Positions 1-8,258 are shown, numbered from the stretch's first letter. The stretch: DNA of 35,840 bases from JBHHYS01 sp046757645 (GCA_046757645.1 JBHHYS010000015.1:1-35840), one strand, 5' to 3'. Notes: generated by a model not told the origin, from the sequence alone. Made by a program: numbers and translations.

Positions 1-554
1 GAGTTCGCGCTTGGTGCCGTCGGGTTCAGTCAGCAAGAAGCTCTTCGTGCCGAGGATGTTGGTAAATGGGCCTTCGAGGTAGGCGAAGCCCAGGCGGAAA
101 CCGTAGCTGGGGAAGTCGCGGTCAGCGTTGAAGGTGGCCGTCATGCTGGGGGAGAGCGGGGAGATGGTCCAGACGCGGCTGTTGTAGTAAAGCGTCAGGT
201 TGAGATCGAGCCCGTTGCGGCCCGGCAGCCTTAGAATCGGGATGGCGTAGGTATAGCTCTCGCTCCCCGGAAGAGTGTCGAGGTCGTCCTGCGAGGCTCC
301 CTGGCCATCGCCTGGGGCTGGGTAGAGAACAAACCCGACTTTCCCCGCGCATTGCGAGATTCAGGGCGGGCCTGGATAGTGCCGGCGTTGTACGTGGCCG
401 AATCGGGATCCGGCTCGCAGGTGCCATTGCAGATCGGGCCGCCACCTTGAGCAGTAACGGACGGGGGCCCGAGCAGCGTCAGGGCAGCAAGAAAGACCCC
501 GCTGCAAACGGCCACCAGGGTGACGAAGAGTACCGGCTGGTCTTCACGGCGCAT
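1..554 (-). CDS. RHS/YD-repeat family surface protein, N-terminal part, frameshifted
   Basis: N-terminal part of a large secreted protein that leaves the window at its left edge. The start (ATG at 552-554) has a good AGGAGG ribosome site and a hydrophobic signal segment (residues about 8-33). The first frame then runs into out-of-frame sequence. A second minus-strand frame, open from about 360 to base 1, encodes an acidic linker followed by LPGSESYTYAIPILRLPGRN and a YYNSR motif, which I recognise as the typical opening of RHS/YD-repeat cell-surface proteins in this kind of genome. The two frames join if one base is added in the CCCC run at 343-346, giving an uninterrupted ARGKVGFVLYPAPGDG stretch. 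So the gene is either genuinely broken or the contig has a one-base error. RHS proteins are large surface or secreted toxins or adhesins; the C-terminal repeats and core are not visible here. Confidence 0.6.
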
Positions 555-1150
555 GAAAACCCTCCTTCTAGGCTCTTTTAACTAAGAAACATTCGTGACG
601 CCTTTCCTTATGACTCGGGTTTATACCTTTACGTACCCCGCTCTGGCAGCATTGCTTCCATTACTTTTCAATTAGGCTTCTCGGGCTAGGTGCTCCCCTT
701 CGGAAACGGGGGCTCTGGTCAGGCCGAGATCGTGGTTGGGCTTCTGTCGCTTGAACTTGGGCTTGACCAACCCCTACTTGCGGAGGATTGTGCTCCCACG
801 GGTGTGCGGGATGTCAAGTTGTACCGAGTACAGCGAAGAAAACGGGAAGATTGACCACTCCCCTCCCAGAATAGGCCCTACGTCAGGCCACATCGTCTTG
901 GGGGAGCGTCCCAAAACCGTGTGGTTTCGGCACTGTTGGAAAAGAGTAAAGCGTGCACAAGAAATCAACGACGTAGGAACACTGTTGTGGGCTACCCTTT
1001 TGGCTACACCAATCTTCACCCTGGGACAAACTCCCAGCAACACTGCCTAGCTCAGTATTGCGCGGCTCACATGTTCTGTCCAGCAGTCAATCGAGCGCTG
1101 GTATACTTCAACTAACTATTCTCTAGCAGCGAGTAGGCTGGATCCTCTCG
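555..1150. other. 596-bp stretch with no convincing gene
   Basis: Lies between the RHS-type gene (minus) and a small membrane protein (plus), so it should hold divergent promoters. I see no clear sigma70 pair. Short open frames exist on both strands (for example 736-1050 plus, which would need a TTG start), but none has a ribosome site, a recognisable domain or convincing codon usage. A small CCCC/GGGG hairpin lies around 690-712. It may contain decayed sequence of the accessory region. Confidence 0.4.
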
Positions 1151-1450
1151 ATGGGAAACGACCCCCTCCTAGAGCGCATCGACCAAGTCCTCCGGGACAA
1201 CAAGCGGACTGAGACTTTATTCATTATTCTAGCAGTTATTCTGTTTCTCCTTGGGATTGTGGCTTTCGTCGTCGCACTGGTCACAAAGAATCTCATATTG
1301 GCATCTCCCTCAGTAGTGACCACCCTTCTGCTGTATTGGCCAATGAATCAGATTCGAAAGATTCGACGTGAGAACATAGCGTTGGCAACCGCTCCTGCCT
1401 TGATAGCAAGACTTCCAGCAGCTGAGGCAGCAGCTCAGATCCAGCGGTAA
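1151..1450 (+). CDS. small two-helix membrane protein, unknown
   Basis: A 99-residue protein with an N-terminal charged helix (GNDPLLERIDQVLRDNKR), a long hydrophobic segment at about residues 22-45, a second at about 47-65, then a basic stretch (QIRKIRRE) and an alanine-rich tail. The pattern suggests two transmembrane helices joined by a very short turn, with both ends in the cytoplasm under the positive-inside rule. I do not recognise a named family. The start has no strong ribosome site. It precedes the YGxYGS-repeat protein by 26-35 bp on the same strand, so the two could be co-transcribed. The coding potential is believable because of the clean amphipathic and hydrophobic pattern, but the function is unknown. 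Confidence 0.55.
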   Translation: MGNDPLLERIDQVLRDNKRTETLFIILAVILFLLGIVAFVVALVTKNLILASPSVVTTLLLYWPMNQIRKIRRENIALATAPALIARLPAAEAAAQIQR

Positions 1451-1476
1451 CTAGAGAGGCTGCTTGACACAAAGGA

Positions 1477-2249
1477 ATGACCTCGATGGCCAGGTCTGAC
1501 AAGCCGAGGCAAGTTCTTCTTGAAGCTCTTCGACAGCTTTATGGACAAGCGGCAAGGGTAGGACCAGAAGGAGCTGACAACTTTCTTCAGGGTGGAGATG
1601 GGAAGTTCTTAGGAAGGATTACAGACAACCTCTACGACAGAAATTCCATTACGAATCCCTACGGCCCGTACGGAAGCCCTTACTCTCCTACGAGCATCCA
1701 CAACGAATACTCGATCTATGCGAATCCGTACTCAGCCCTGAGTATGAACAACATTTATGCCACCAATGCCCCGATACTCTATTTGGCAGGAAGGGAACGG
1801 GGAAGGGTGACAAGGAATCAATTTGTCCACAATCGCATAGACCCTGAGGTTTTTGTGTACCTTCTCGAGCATGATGTGCAGTCCATATTGAACAATCAAA
1901 TACCCGATGCAATTCCAGACTTGGGCCCCATCGTTGGGAGATCCTACGTCTTGGCTGCCGACGGCACATTCCTGGGGAGTCTGAACCCCAACCCGTATGA
2001 CCAAGAGTCAATCTTCAACGAATATGGACCCTATGGCAGCAAGTACTCTCCGACCTCAATTTTCAATGAGTTTGGAACATACGGCAGCAAGTTTTCACAC
2101 TTGAGCCCATACAATCCTTATTCGTACAACCACCAGTTTTGTATTTGGATGGAGAGCCGGTTGGCTATGTGTCGACGAACAAATTCCTCCAAGGAACTGT
2201 GGTTCATCCAGACCACCTAAAAACCTGGGTACGTGCAAAGTGGCGATAG
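1477..2249 (+). CDS. YGxYGS tandem-repeat protein, uncharacterised, with a C-terminal frameshift
   Basis: The protein holds two copies of a module: D-G-x-FLG, N-x-YD-x-x-SI-x-N, YGPYGS-x-YSPTSI, another YG-x-YGS-like segment, then N-x-P-x-LYL-x-G with a basic or polar strand. Copy 1 covers residues about 41-130 and copy 2 starts at about 161. In the read frame copy 2 is cut off after PYNPYSYNH at about 2133 and the ORF ends at 2220. Shifting by one base near 2130 restores PVLYLDGEPVGYVSTNKF, which matches the end of copy 1, and runs to a TAG at 2247-2249. One base is therefore missing around 2126-2133. The AAGGA site at 1472-1476 fits the second ATG (1486) better than the first (1477). The module recurs in bacterial hypothetical proteins as I remember them, but no function is known to me; the tyrosine/glycine-rich strands look like a beta-structured repeat. 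Confidence 0.65.
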
Positions 2250-2461
2250 GAAAAAAGGGATTAAGCAACTCAGCAAACCTCCCATTCTGGCGTTTGTCTC
2301 CGGAACCAACAGCCTGCCAAAAGGGTCTCCGCAAACCAAGCTGGAAGAGATTGATTTTTCAGGAGTGGTAGCTGAAATTTGTGGCCTGCCAAAACCACAT
2401 GTTTTTGGCGCAGGCTGGTCTACTCCGGGAAGTTCATGCGGCGCAGCAGGTCTTGGAAGCG

Positions 2462-2923
2462 CTACTTCGGTGGGTTTTCTTGTGCGTGCTTGGCGCGGAT
2501 GGCCTTGGCGGGGGCCTCCGACGTTTCTGCTTCGGCGTTGCGCCCCATCTTGCGCAGAAGGGCAGCGTAGTTCTCTAGAGTGGTGGCCACAGCGGGGTGC
2601 TCCGGCCCCAGGGCTTTCTCAGCAATTGCCAACGCCCGCTGGTGGAGCAGCTCGGCCTGCTCATATTTACCCTGCGCGCGATAGAGTTCCGCCAGGTTGT
2701 TGAGGCTGGCGGCAAAGCGCGGGTCTTGCTCTCCGAACTTCTCAGCTTCTTGGAGCGCGGCCAAGAGCAGCTTCTCGGCCTCGGCGTAGTCAGCCTGCTG
2801 GTAAGCTTTTACGGCGTCTGCCATTAGGGTTTCCCACCGCGTCTCTTGGGATAAGGCGGCTACGGGCCAGAGGGTCAGACACAGCAATCCCGCCAGGAGC
2901 CAGCGGTCATTGCCCCGCTTCAT
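2462..2923 (-). CDS. secreted tetratricopeptide (TPR) repeat protein
   Basis: A 153-residue protein with a signal peptide (hydrophobic residues about 8-24, likely cut after ALS) and tandem TPR helices of the kinesin-light-chain type: a partial repeat (AVKAYQQADYAEAEKLLLAAL), a full repeat (ASLNNLAELYRAQGKYEQAE) and a further one (VATTLENYAALLRKMGRNAEAE). It should sit in the periplasm or envelope and mediate protein contacts. It is short for this class, so it may be the shortened relative of a larger TPR protein. An AGGAGG lies 11 nt before the ATG. The neighbours are other accessory genes and no partner is obvious. Confidence 0.75.
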   Translation of the reverse strand: MKRGNDRWLLAGLLCLTLWPVAALSQETRWETLMADAVKAYQQADYAEAEKLLLAALQEAEKFGEQDPRFAASLNNLAELYRAQGKYEQAELLHQRALAIAEKALGPEHPAVATTLENYAALLRKMGRNAEAETSEAPAKAIRAKHAQENPPK

Positions 2924-3152
2924 AGCAAGGGAAACCTCCTCTCTTTGGCGCCACCTTACGTTGCCCCTGCAGGCAAGTCAACCCAGGGTGTGCCGAAACC
3001 ATTTCTTTCCGACACAGAAAGGCTAACCAAGCGGAAGCATCAATCGGAGAAGGTCTTACGGAGCTGAAAAGGGTTTCGGAACAGTTTCAGAACAACAAGC
3101 CTCGAATACCCTGCAAGGCCAGAGGAAACCGCTTGTGCAGGAACCCTCGATT

Positions 3153-3178
3153 GTAACGTAACGTTACGTAACGTCACG
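3153..3178. repeat. GTAAC/GTTAC palindromic cluster, possible operator
   Basis: Between the TPR gene and the zinc-ribbon gene the sequence contains GTAACGTAACGTTACGTAAC. Its core, ACGTAACGTTACGT at 3156-3169, is a perfect 14-bp palindrome, and the six-base unit recurs in phase on both sides. It looks like a multi-half-site protein-binding sequence. It lies downstream of the zinc-ribbon gene's stop (3201) and upstream of the TPR gene's start (2923). Confidence 0.5.
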
Positions 3179-3200
3179 GGGTTCACGTCCGCTGAGCACT

Positions 3201-3746
3201 TTAGTCCCCCTCCAACTCTGGAAATCGCGGTTTTGAGAAAGCAACCGTAAGAGTTCCGCATTCCGGGCACGCTCCGTGCTTGGCTGGGCCTTCATAGCCA
3301 CAGGTGCACTCTATGTAGTAATCCTGCCGGATGATCATGTGGCGCTTCTTCTTCCGGCCTTCAGCGCAAATGTCGCGGGAACGGCGCGGGCTAATCCCTC
3401 CCAATCCTGCTAGAGAATCGGCGAAGAACACCCTTTGCTTTTCCGGTGTCCTTGGAAACTTCGGCTCCGTCCGAATTTTCTCTATGAGGGCGAACCGAAT
3501 TGGCGCAAACTTACTTATGACGTAATCGGGGGCTTTTTCAAAAAGACGGCCAAATTCTTCCTCCGACTGAGCCTTCAAAAAAGCCTCGGCCAAGACATTC
3601 CAGTTCTGCTCCAGAGCCAATCCAAAGTTATAGGCGCGACTCTGGATTTCCGATTTTCTGACCCCAGGGCGGCCACGAGGCCGTTTGTTGGAATCCCTGT
3701 CAAGTGCTTTTTGAACTGTTTTCGCCAGTTTCCTTGATTTCCGCAT
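3201..3746 (-). CDS. hypothetical protein with a C-terminal zinc-ribbon-like cysteine cluster
   Basis: A 181-residue basic protein. The N-terminus is rich in Lys/Arg with an RPRGRPG segment of AT-hook flavour (residues about 22-28). The middle is alpha-helical and acidic. The C-terminus has CTCGYEG...CPECG, a plausible single zinc site. A GGGAG ribosome site lies before the ATG at 3746. I do not recognise the family. It is divergent from the two-ribbon protein at 3914, and the DNA around it is less GC-rich than the core genes further right, which fits cargo of the integrase-bearing island. Confidence 0.6.
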   Translation of the reverse strand: MRKSRKLAKTVQKALDRDSNKRPRGRPGVRKSEIQSRAYNFGLALEQNWNVLAEAFLKAQSEEEFGRLFEKAPDYVISKFAPIRFALIEKIRTEPKFPRTPEKQRVFFADSLAGLGGISPRRSRDICAEGRKKKRHMIIRQDYYIECTCGYEGPAKHGACPECGTLTVAFSKPRFPELEGD

Positions 3747-3913
3747 TTTTGCGGAAATCTCCCGAATTTGATGGGGGAATTTTACGGCAAAAGTCCGACA
3801 AATAGCCGAGAATTATGCGGATAGAGAATCTTAGCTAGCTCGCTTTTGCATTCTGACCCCGCTCTTCCCGCAAAAATCCGGCTTATGATAGCCGTGCGAA
3901 AGGATGCACATGC
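3747..3913. promoter_or_regulatory. divergent intergenic region
   Basis: This AT-richer spacer separates two divergent zinc-ribbon-type genes and should carry both promoters. A GCGGAAAT segment near 3750 and a CCCGCAAAAATCCGG segment near 3867 form loose inverted copies of each other. I cannot assign a confident -35/-10 pair. Confidence 0.3.
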
Positions 3914-4297
3914 ATGGCCGTACCGGACGGGGTTGAAACAATGGCACAGCTAGCCAGCAAGCGAGCGTTCCCCTGCCCGGTCTGCAATGCGTCATTGGAC
4001 GTGCGCGAGAGCAAGAAAGGCAAACCTTACGTGGTGTGCGACTACTGCGGGGTCCAGACGTTTGTTCGTAATCCCGCTGGCATCCGCGCCTTCAACCGCA
4101 AGGTAGAGAGCGCAGACAGGAAAGGGGTCTGGGAGACCATAACCGAAATGGAGAGACGCTACCGCAAGCAGTGTCCAGAGTGCGGTCATACGTTTTGGAT
4201 TGAAGCGTCCCAAATCGAGACCAGTTGGTTTGATGGGAAGTTCGTTGGCTACCGCTGCCCGCAAGACGGTTGCGACGGCATCATCAAAGAGGACTAG
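3914..4297 (+). CDS. hypothetical protein with two zinc ribbons
   Basis: A 127-residue protein with two four-cysteine zinc knuckles: C21-x2-C24...C42-x2-C45 and C87-x2-C90...C115-x4-C120. The linker is helical and basic. Zinc ribbons of this sort bind nucleic acid or proteins; the target cannot be told. An AAAGGA lies about 10 nt before the ATG at 3914, and a second in-frame ATG is at 3941. It is followed after 6 bp by a tiny membrane protein and then by an excisionase-like gene and an integrase, so it is probably part of the mobile element. Confidence 0.65.
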   Translation: MAVPDGVETMAQLASKRAFPCPVCNASLDVRESKKGKPYVVCDYCGVQTFVRNPAGIRAFNRKVESADRKGVWETITEMERRYRKQCPECGHTFWIEASQIETSWFDGKFVGYRCPQDGCDGIIKED

Positions 4298-4303
4298 ACC
4301 CAA

Positions 4304-4438
4304 ATGAGGATCACCGTCATGGGCGGATTGGCCATCGCCGGAGTTGTCATCTCCGTGATCTTGCTTGTTTACATCCTAAAGCGAGAGGAAGAAGCGCGAA
4401 GAAACAAGAAGGACCCGGAGAACCCACACATTATGTGA
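4304..4438 (+). CDS. 44-residue single-pass membrane peptide
   Basis: A short open frame starting at ATG 4304, six bases after the stop of the two-zinc-ribbon gene. The product has one clear transmembrane helix (residues about 5-25, VMGGLAIAGVVISVILLVYI) followed by a highly charged cytoplasmic-type tail (LKREEEARRNKKDPENPHIM). Hydrophobic helix then charged tail, tightly packed between two same-strand genes, argues that it is real despite its size. No ribosome site is strong, so translation may be coupled to the upstream gene. Function unknown. Confidence 0.5.
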   Translation: MRITVMGGLAIAGVVISVILLVYILKREEEARRNKKDPENPHIM

Positions 4439-4458
4439 GGTACTCAATTTGCTCCGCA

Positions 4459-4680
4459 ATGAAAAACCTCTTCAACATCCGCGAAGCAGCACAGTACACA
4501 GGGCTTTCCCCCAATACGCTCTATAGCTGGGTCTGGCAGAAGAAAATCCCCTACGTCAAGTTGGGAAAGGCCGTGCGCTTCGCCGTTGCCGACCTCGACA
4601 AGTTTATCGAGTTGCATCGGATTGAGCCTGAGAGTAAGCTCCCACCCCATGATGAGGAACTGCCTCACGAAAGGGGGTGA
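4459..4680 (+). CDS. excisionase-type helix-turn-helix DNA-binding protein
   Basis: A 73-residue protein with the MerR/excisionase winged helix: NIREAAQYTGLSPNTLYSWV (recognition helix) then IPYVKLGKAVRF (wing) and DLDKFIE. This matches the 'helix-turn-helix domain, excisionase family' group. It would direct excision or act as a repressor of the adjacent integrase. It lies directly before the integrase: its stop (4678-4680) is inside the integrase's ribosome site, seven bases before the GTG start, so the two are translationally linked. The start at ATG 4459 gives a product of typical length. Confidence 0.85.
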   Translation: MKNLFNIREAAQYTGLSPNTLYSWVWQKKIPYVKLGKAVRFAVADLDKFIELHRIEPESKLPPHDEELPHERG

Positions 4681-4687
4681 AAAAGAA

Positions 4688-5858
<1,171 letters not shown>

Positions 5859-5867
5859 CTGCAATTG

Positions 5868-6125
5868 ATGGCTTTCCTTTACATTCTCCAAAGCGAATCT
5901 ACCCGCCGGTTCTACATAGGCTCGACAACCGACTTGGAACGTCGTTTGGCTGAGCATGCTCGCGCGCAAACACCTTCAGCCGCCAAACGCGGGCCCTGGC
6001 GACTAGTCTATCGCGAGGTGTTTCCTACATTGAGCGCGGCGCGGCAACGCGAGCGCCGCTTGAAGGCTTGGAAATCTCACCAGGCCATAGCAAAATTGGT
6101 GGCTGCGGAAAGCTCGGGGGGTTAG
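5868..6125 (+). CDS. small GIY-YIG nuclease domain protein
   Basis: An 85-residue protein consisting of a single GIY-YIG domain: LYIL (residues 4-7) and YIG (16-18) form the signature strands, followed by the helix with TDLERRLAEH (catalytic Arg region) and ARQRERRLKAWKS, where a Glu is the usual metal ligand. Length fits the YhbQ-like stand-alone nucleases. It starts nine bases after the tRNA-Val CCA with no Shine-Dalgarno sequence, so its mRNA may be released by tRNA 3' processing. The stop codon (6123-6125) lies in the D-loop of a degenerate tRNA. A truncated second copy of its first 16 or so codons follows at 6189. This is compatible with a tRNA-linked mobile nuclease. Confidence 0.85.
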   Translation: MAFLYILQSESTRRFYIGSTTDLERRLAEHARAQTPSAAKRGPWRLVYREVFPTLSAARQRERRLKAWKSHQAIAKLVAAESSGG

Positions 6126-6179
6126 AGCGCCCCGACAAAGTCGGGGAGGTCGGCGGTTCGAGTCCGCCCGCGCCTACCA
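6103..6179 (+). pseudogene. degenerate tRNA-like sequence after the GIY-YIG gene
   Basis: The D-arm (GCTC/GAGC, 6112-6128), T-arm (GGCGG TTCGAGT CCGCC, 6152-6168), the 3' acceptor strand CGCGCCT, discriminator A and CCA (6177-6179) are tRNA-like and line up exactly with tRNA-Val upstream. The 5' acceptor strand (6103-6109) does not pair. The anticodon arm has been replaced by a perfect hairpin, CCCCGAC-AAA-GTCGGGG (6130-6146), which leaves no usable anticodon loop. The T-stem differs from tRNA-Val with compensating changes, so this descends from another tRNA or an old copy. Not expected to be functional. Confidence 0.7.
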
Positions 6180-6188
6180 CGGCAATTC

Positions 6189-6242
6189 ATGGCTTTCCTT
6201 TACATTCTGCAAAGGCAATCTACCCGGCGCTTCTATGAATAA
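6189..6242 (+). pseudogene. truncated second GIY-YIG copy
   Basis: Ten bases after the pseudo-tRNA CCA the sequence repeats the start of the upstream GIY-YIG gene nearly base for base: MAFLYILQ-x-x-STRRFY, then a stop at 6240-6242. The similarity ends there. Spacing to the tRNA end matches the intact copy (ATG ten bases after CCA), so tRNA 3' half plus nuclease start form one duplicated block. Confidence 0.8.
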
Positions 6243-6456
6243 CCCCTCCAATCCCTTCAATGTCCTGAAACAGAATTGGCAAGTGGGAGACAAGCGCGAG
6301 GTGCCCGCCGCCACCCTGGAGGCCTTGCACGGCACCGAGGCGTACGATTCCTACGAACAGCTCTACCACATCGACGGCCTGGGTTGGCGCGGGGAAGCCC
6401 GGATGAACCGCGCCGACGGCAAGAGCGTCTATATCCTGCGTTGTGTGAACGAATAG
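6235..6456 (+). CDS. 73-residue hypothetical protein
   Basis: Begins inside the end of the truncated GIY-YIG copy, in another frame (ATG at 6235). The product (starting MNNPSNPFNVLKQNWQ and ending SVYILRCVNE) has no signal or membrane segment and looks like a compact globular domain. Its GC-rich third positions match the core genes rather than the island. I do not recognise it. The ATG lies within duplicated DNA, so the present N-terminus may have been acquired when the GIY-YIG block was truncated. A bidirectional terminator follows at 6527. Confidence 0.5.
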   Translation: MNNPSNPFNVLKQNWQVGDKREVPAATLEALHGTEAYDSYEQLYHIDGLGWRGEARMNRADGKSVYILRCVNE

Positions 6457-6526
6457 GCAGGCCGTCTGTCCCAAGAATCTCTTCCCGACCCACACCCCGC
6501 CCCGGGATTCGGGCCAGAAAGAGAAA

Positions 6527-6556
6527 ACCCTCTCCGCGGGGGAGAGGGTGAGAAAA
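6527..6556. terminator. bidirectional hairpin terminator
   Basis: Stem ACCCTCTCC (6527-6535), loop GCGGG, stem GGAGAGGGT (6541-6549). It is flanked by GAGAAAA on the left and GAGAAAAAA on the right, so transcripts from the right (minus strand) end in TTTTCTCTTTCT. It separates the convergent genes ending at 6456 (plus) and 6580 (minus). Confidence 0.7.
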
Positions 6557-6579
6557 AACCGGCCGAGCGCCGGCCTCTG

Positions 6580-7053
6580 CTACGGCGACGGCAAGCGGGC
6601 GGGGAAAGTGACCAAGCGCTGGCCGACCACGTTGCTGAAGTATTTCAGGATGGTGGTCATTTCCAGCAGACTCGACTGCCAGCTCCGCCAGCCCAGGGCG
6701 CGCTTCAGCCGCACCCACAGCCGCAAGAACTGGAAATCCATGATCAACAGGCGCTCAGTGCGCGAGTATTGGCCCACGTGCACGGTGGCGGCGTTGCGGA
6801 GCAAATAGGTGAGGGCTTCATAGTCTCGTTCCAGAGCAACCAGCAAGCCGCCGTAGTGGCCGATATCTTCGGGATAGTCGGCCAGCGCCTTGCTGATGGC
6901 CAGGAACTCCAACTGATTGGCCTCGGCCACGTCGCCGCTGTAGTCCTGCTCAAAGCGCTCCCGCAAGACAGACTGGCAAGCCGACCGCAGCCAGAACAGC
7001 AGCAGAATTCCCGAACTGACCAGGATAAATACGCTCACAACCGCTGGAGACAT
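6580..7053 (-). CDS. membrane-anchored hypothetical protein
   Basis: A 157-residue protein with one N-terminal transmembrane helix (residues about 4-24, VVSVFILVSSGILLLFWL) and a helical cytoplasmic domain rich in Leu, Glu and Arg, ending in a GQRLVTFPARLPSP tail. The N-terminal helix has no cleavage site, so it is likely an anchor. No family recognised. The gene starts six bases after the stop of the seven-helix protein gene (7060), so they are surely co-transcribed and may form a membrane complex. Confidence 0.65.
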   Translation of the reverse strand: MSPAVVSVFILVSSGILLLFWLRSACQSVLRERFEQDYSGDVAEANQLEFLAISKALADYPEDIGHYGGLLVALERDYEALTYLLRNAATVHVGQYSRTERLLIMDFQFLRLWVRLKRALGWRSWQSSLLEMTTILKYFSNVVGQRLVTFPARLPSP

Positions 7054-7059
7054 AGGACC

Positions 7060-7794
7060 TCACTCCCGTGCAATTTGGACTTTTACCAGAACTTCTCGCA
7101 GCCCTCCGCGCGCACCCGCTGCTTCCACCGCGGGCTCGCCTTCGGGTACCCGCAAGAACGTATACAACCACAAGAGGACCATAAAGGTATAGGCCAAGGG
7201 AGGCACCCGCGCCAGCACATCGGCCAAGCCGGGGACCAAGAACCGCAAGGCGTAGTTCGCGGCGTGGGCGGTAAAGAAGATTCCCATCCCGGAAACCAAC
7301 AACACAAAGCGCCGGGTCTCCGCTCCCAGGTAGCTCATTGTCATCCACAGGAGGAACGTGAGCAGCACACCCACGAAATACATATTCTGTTCGAACTCGA
7401 TCACCCACCGGGAATAGAGCCGATCCACGCTGCCGGAAATGAACGACCCGGAAACAATCACCACCCCGACGAAGAAGAATACCAGGGTGAGTTGAATGTA
7501 TTTTCTGAACACCGAGTGGCGGAACAGATAGATGAAGAAACTACCGATGAGCAAATAGCTCAGGACGCTCATGATGGCGTCGCCGGTGAAATAGAAGTAG
7601 AAGTATTGGGGAGATGTATAGCCGTAACTCCAGATAGTATACAAGCTTCCAACCATAAAGGCGATATTCGAGACTAGGTACAAATTGAGCCAGAAATAGG
7701 CGAGGAAATACTTCGAGCGGACGCAAACGGCAACGGCCGCCAGCGATAAGAGAACGCTGACCGCCGCGATAGCTAAGTCGTATGTACCGATCAC
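7060..7794 (-). CDS. multi-pass (about seven-helix) membrane protein, unknown
   Basis: A 244-residue protein made almost entirely of hydrophobic helices: about residues 6-24, 33-52, 72-92, 100-120, 138-156, 163-183 and 197-215, followed by a charged cytoplasmic tail. Aromatic clusters (YFYFYF near residue 65) sit at a predicted interface. The layout is like the 7TM sensor or ligand-binding domains of bacterial receptors but without an attached signalling domain. I cannot name the family. It is followed by the anchored 157-residue protein and preceded, 71 bp upstream on the same strand, by a 49-residue secreted peptide. Confidence 0.7.
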   Translation of the reverse strand: MIGTYDLAIAAVSVLLSLAAVAVCVRSKYFLAYFWLNLYLVSNIAFMVGSLYTIWSYGYTSPQYFYFYFTGDAIMSVLSYLLIGSFFIYLFRHSVFRKYIQLTLVFFFVGVVIVSGSFISGSVDRLYSRWVIEFEQNMYFVGVLLTFLLWMTMSYLGAETRRFVLLVSGMGIFFTAHAANYALRFLVPGLADVLARVPPLAYTFMVLLWLYTFLRVPEGEPAVEAAGARGGLREVLVKVQIARE

Positions 7795-7865
7795 GGTCTA
7801 GTTCTCGGCTGTGCCGAATCGCCCTCCGAAAACTAGACGCAGCTTGCTACTTTCCCGGTCTAGTC

Positions 7866-8015
7866 TTAGTCGGGAATCGGCGGCGGCAGTACACCACCGT
7901 GCGCCAGCATCACGGGACTGCTGTCCCCCGTGTGCTGCGCCGCCAAGTTCCTTAATCCTACCACACTGCATAGCAGCAACAAAGCAAACAACAAAGATAC
8001 AACTATACGCCGCAT
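7866..8015 (-). CDS. 49-residue secreted proline-rich peptide
   Basis: A short minus-strand frame with ATG at 8013-8015 preceded by a GGGGG ribosome site at about seven bases, ending at TAA 7866-7868. The product has a clear signal peptide (MRRIVVSLLFALLLLCSVVG, cut probably after NLAA) and a short mature part of about 24 residues, QHTGDSSPVMLAHGGVLPPPIPD. The composition (basic start, leucine core, small residues at the cut site) is not expected by chance. It lies 71 bp upstream of the seven-helix membrane gene on the same strand. The mature peptide with its PPPIPD end could be a processed signal or a small envelope factor; this is inference. Confidence 0.55.
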   Translation of the reverse strand: MRRIVVSLLFALLLLCSVVGLRNLAAQHTGDSSPVMLAHGGVLPPPIPD

Positions 8016-8258
8016 CGCCACAACCCCCAGAGTGATTTAGGGTTCCCCCACGAACCCACCGCATTTTCGCTGCCCCGCTCCTTCAGAATCAATAGGAAGT
8101 AAGTCCTATAGCTTGCTAGTCTTCCCAATGCTTTGATTTTACAGGACTTAACAGCAGACCCGCCCAAAATTTGGCGACGTCGCGGCCCCTGGACTTCGGG
8201 TCGGGTGGGTCTTTTCCCGCCCCGGCGCGATGACTACTATGAGCAGCCCCAATTAGGC

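Noticed and set aside
736..1115. Plus-strand frames of about 60-105 residues
   Set aside because: No ribosome site, a TTG start for the longest, and no domain or membrane pattern.
6103..6179. A functional second tRNA
   Set aside because: 5' acceptor strand does not pair and the anticodon arm is a closed hairpin with a three-base AAA loop.
7811..8035. Plus-strand frame of about 74 residues opposite the small secreted peptide
   Set aside because: It is the antisense of a frame with a clear signal peptide and is low-complexity Ser/Pro/Ala.
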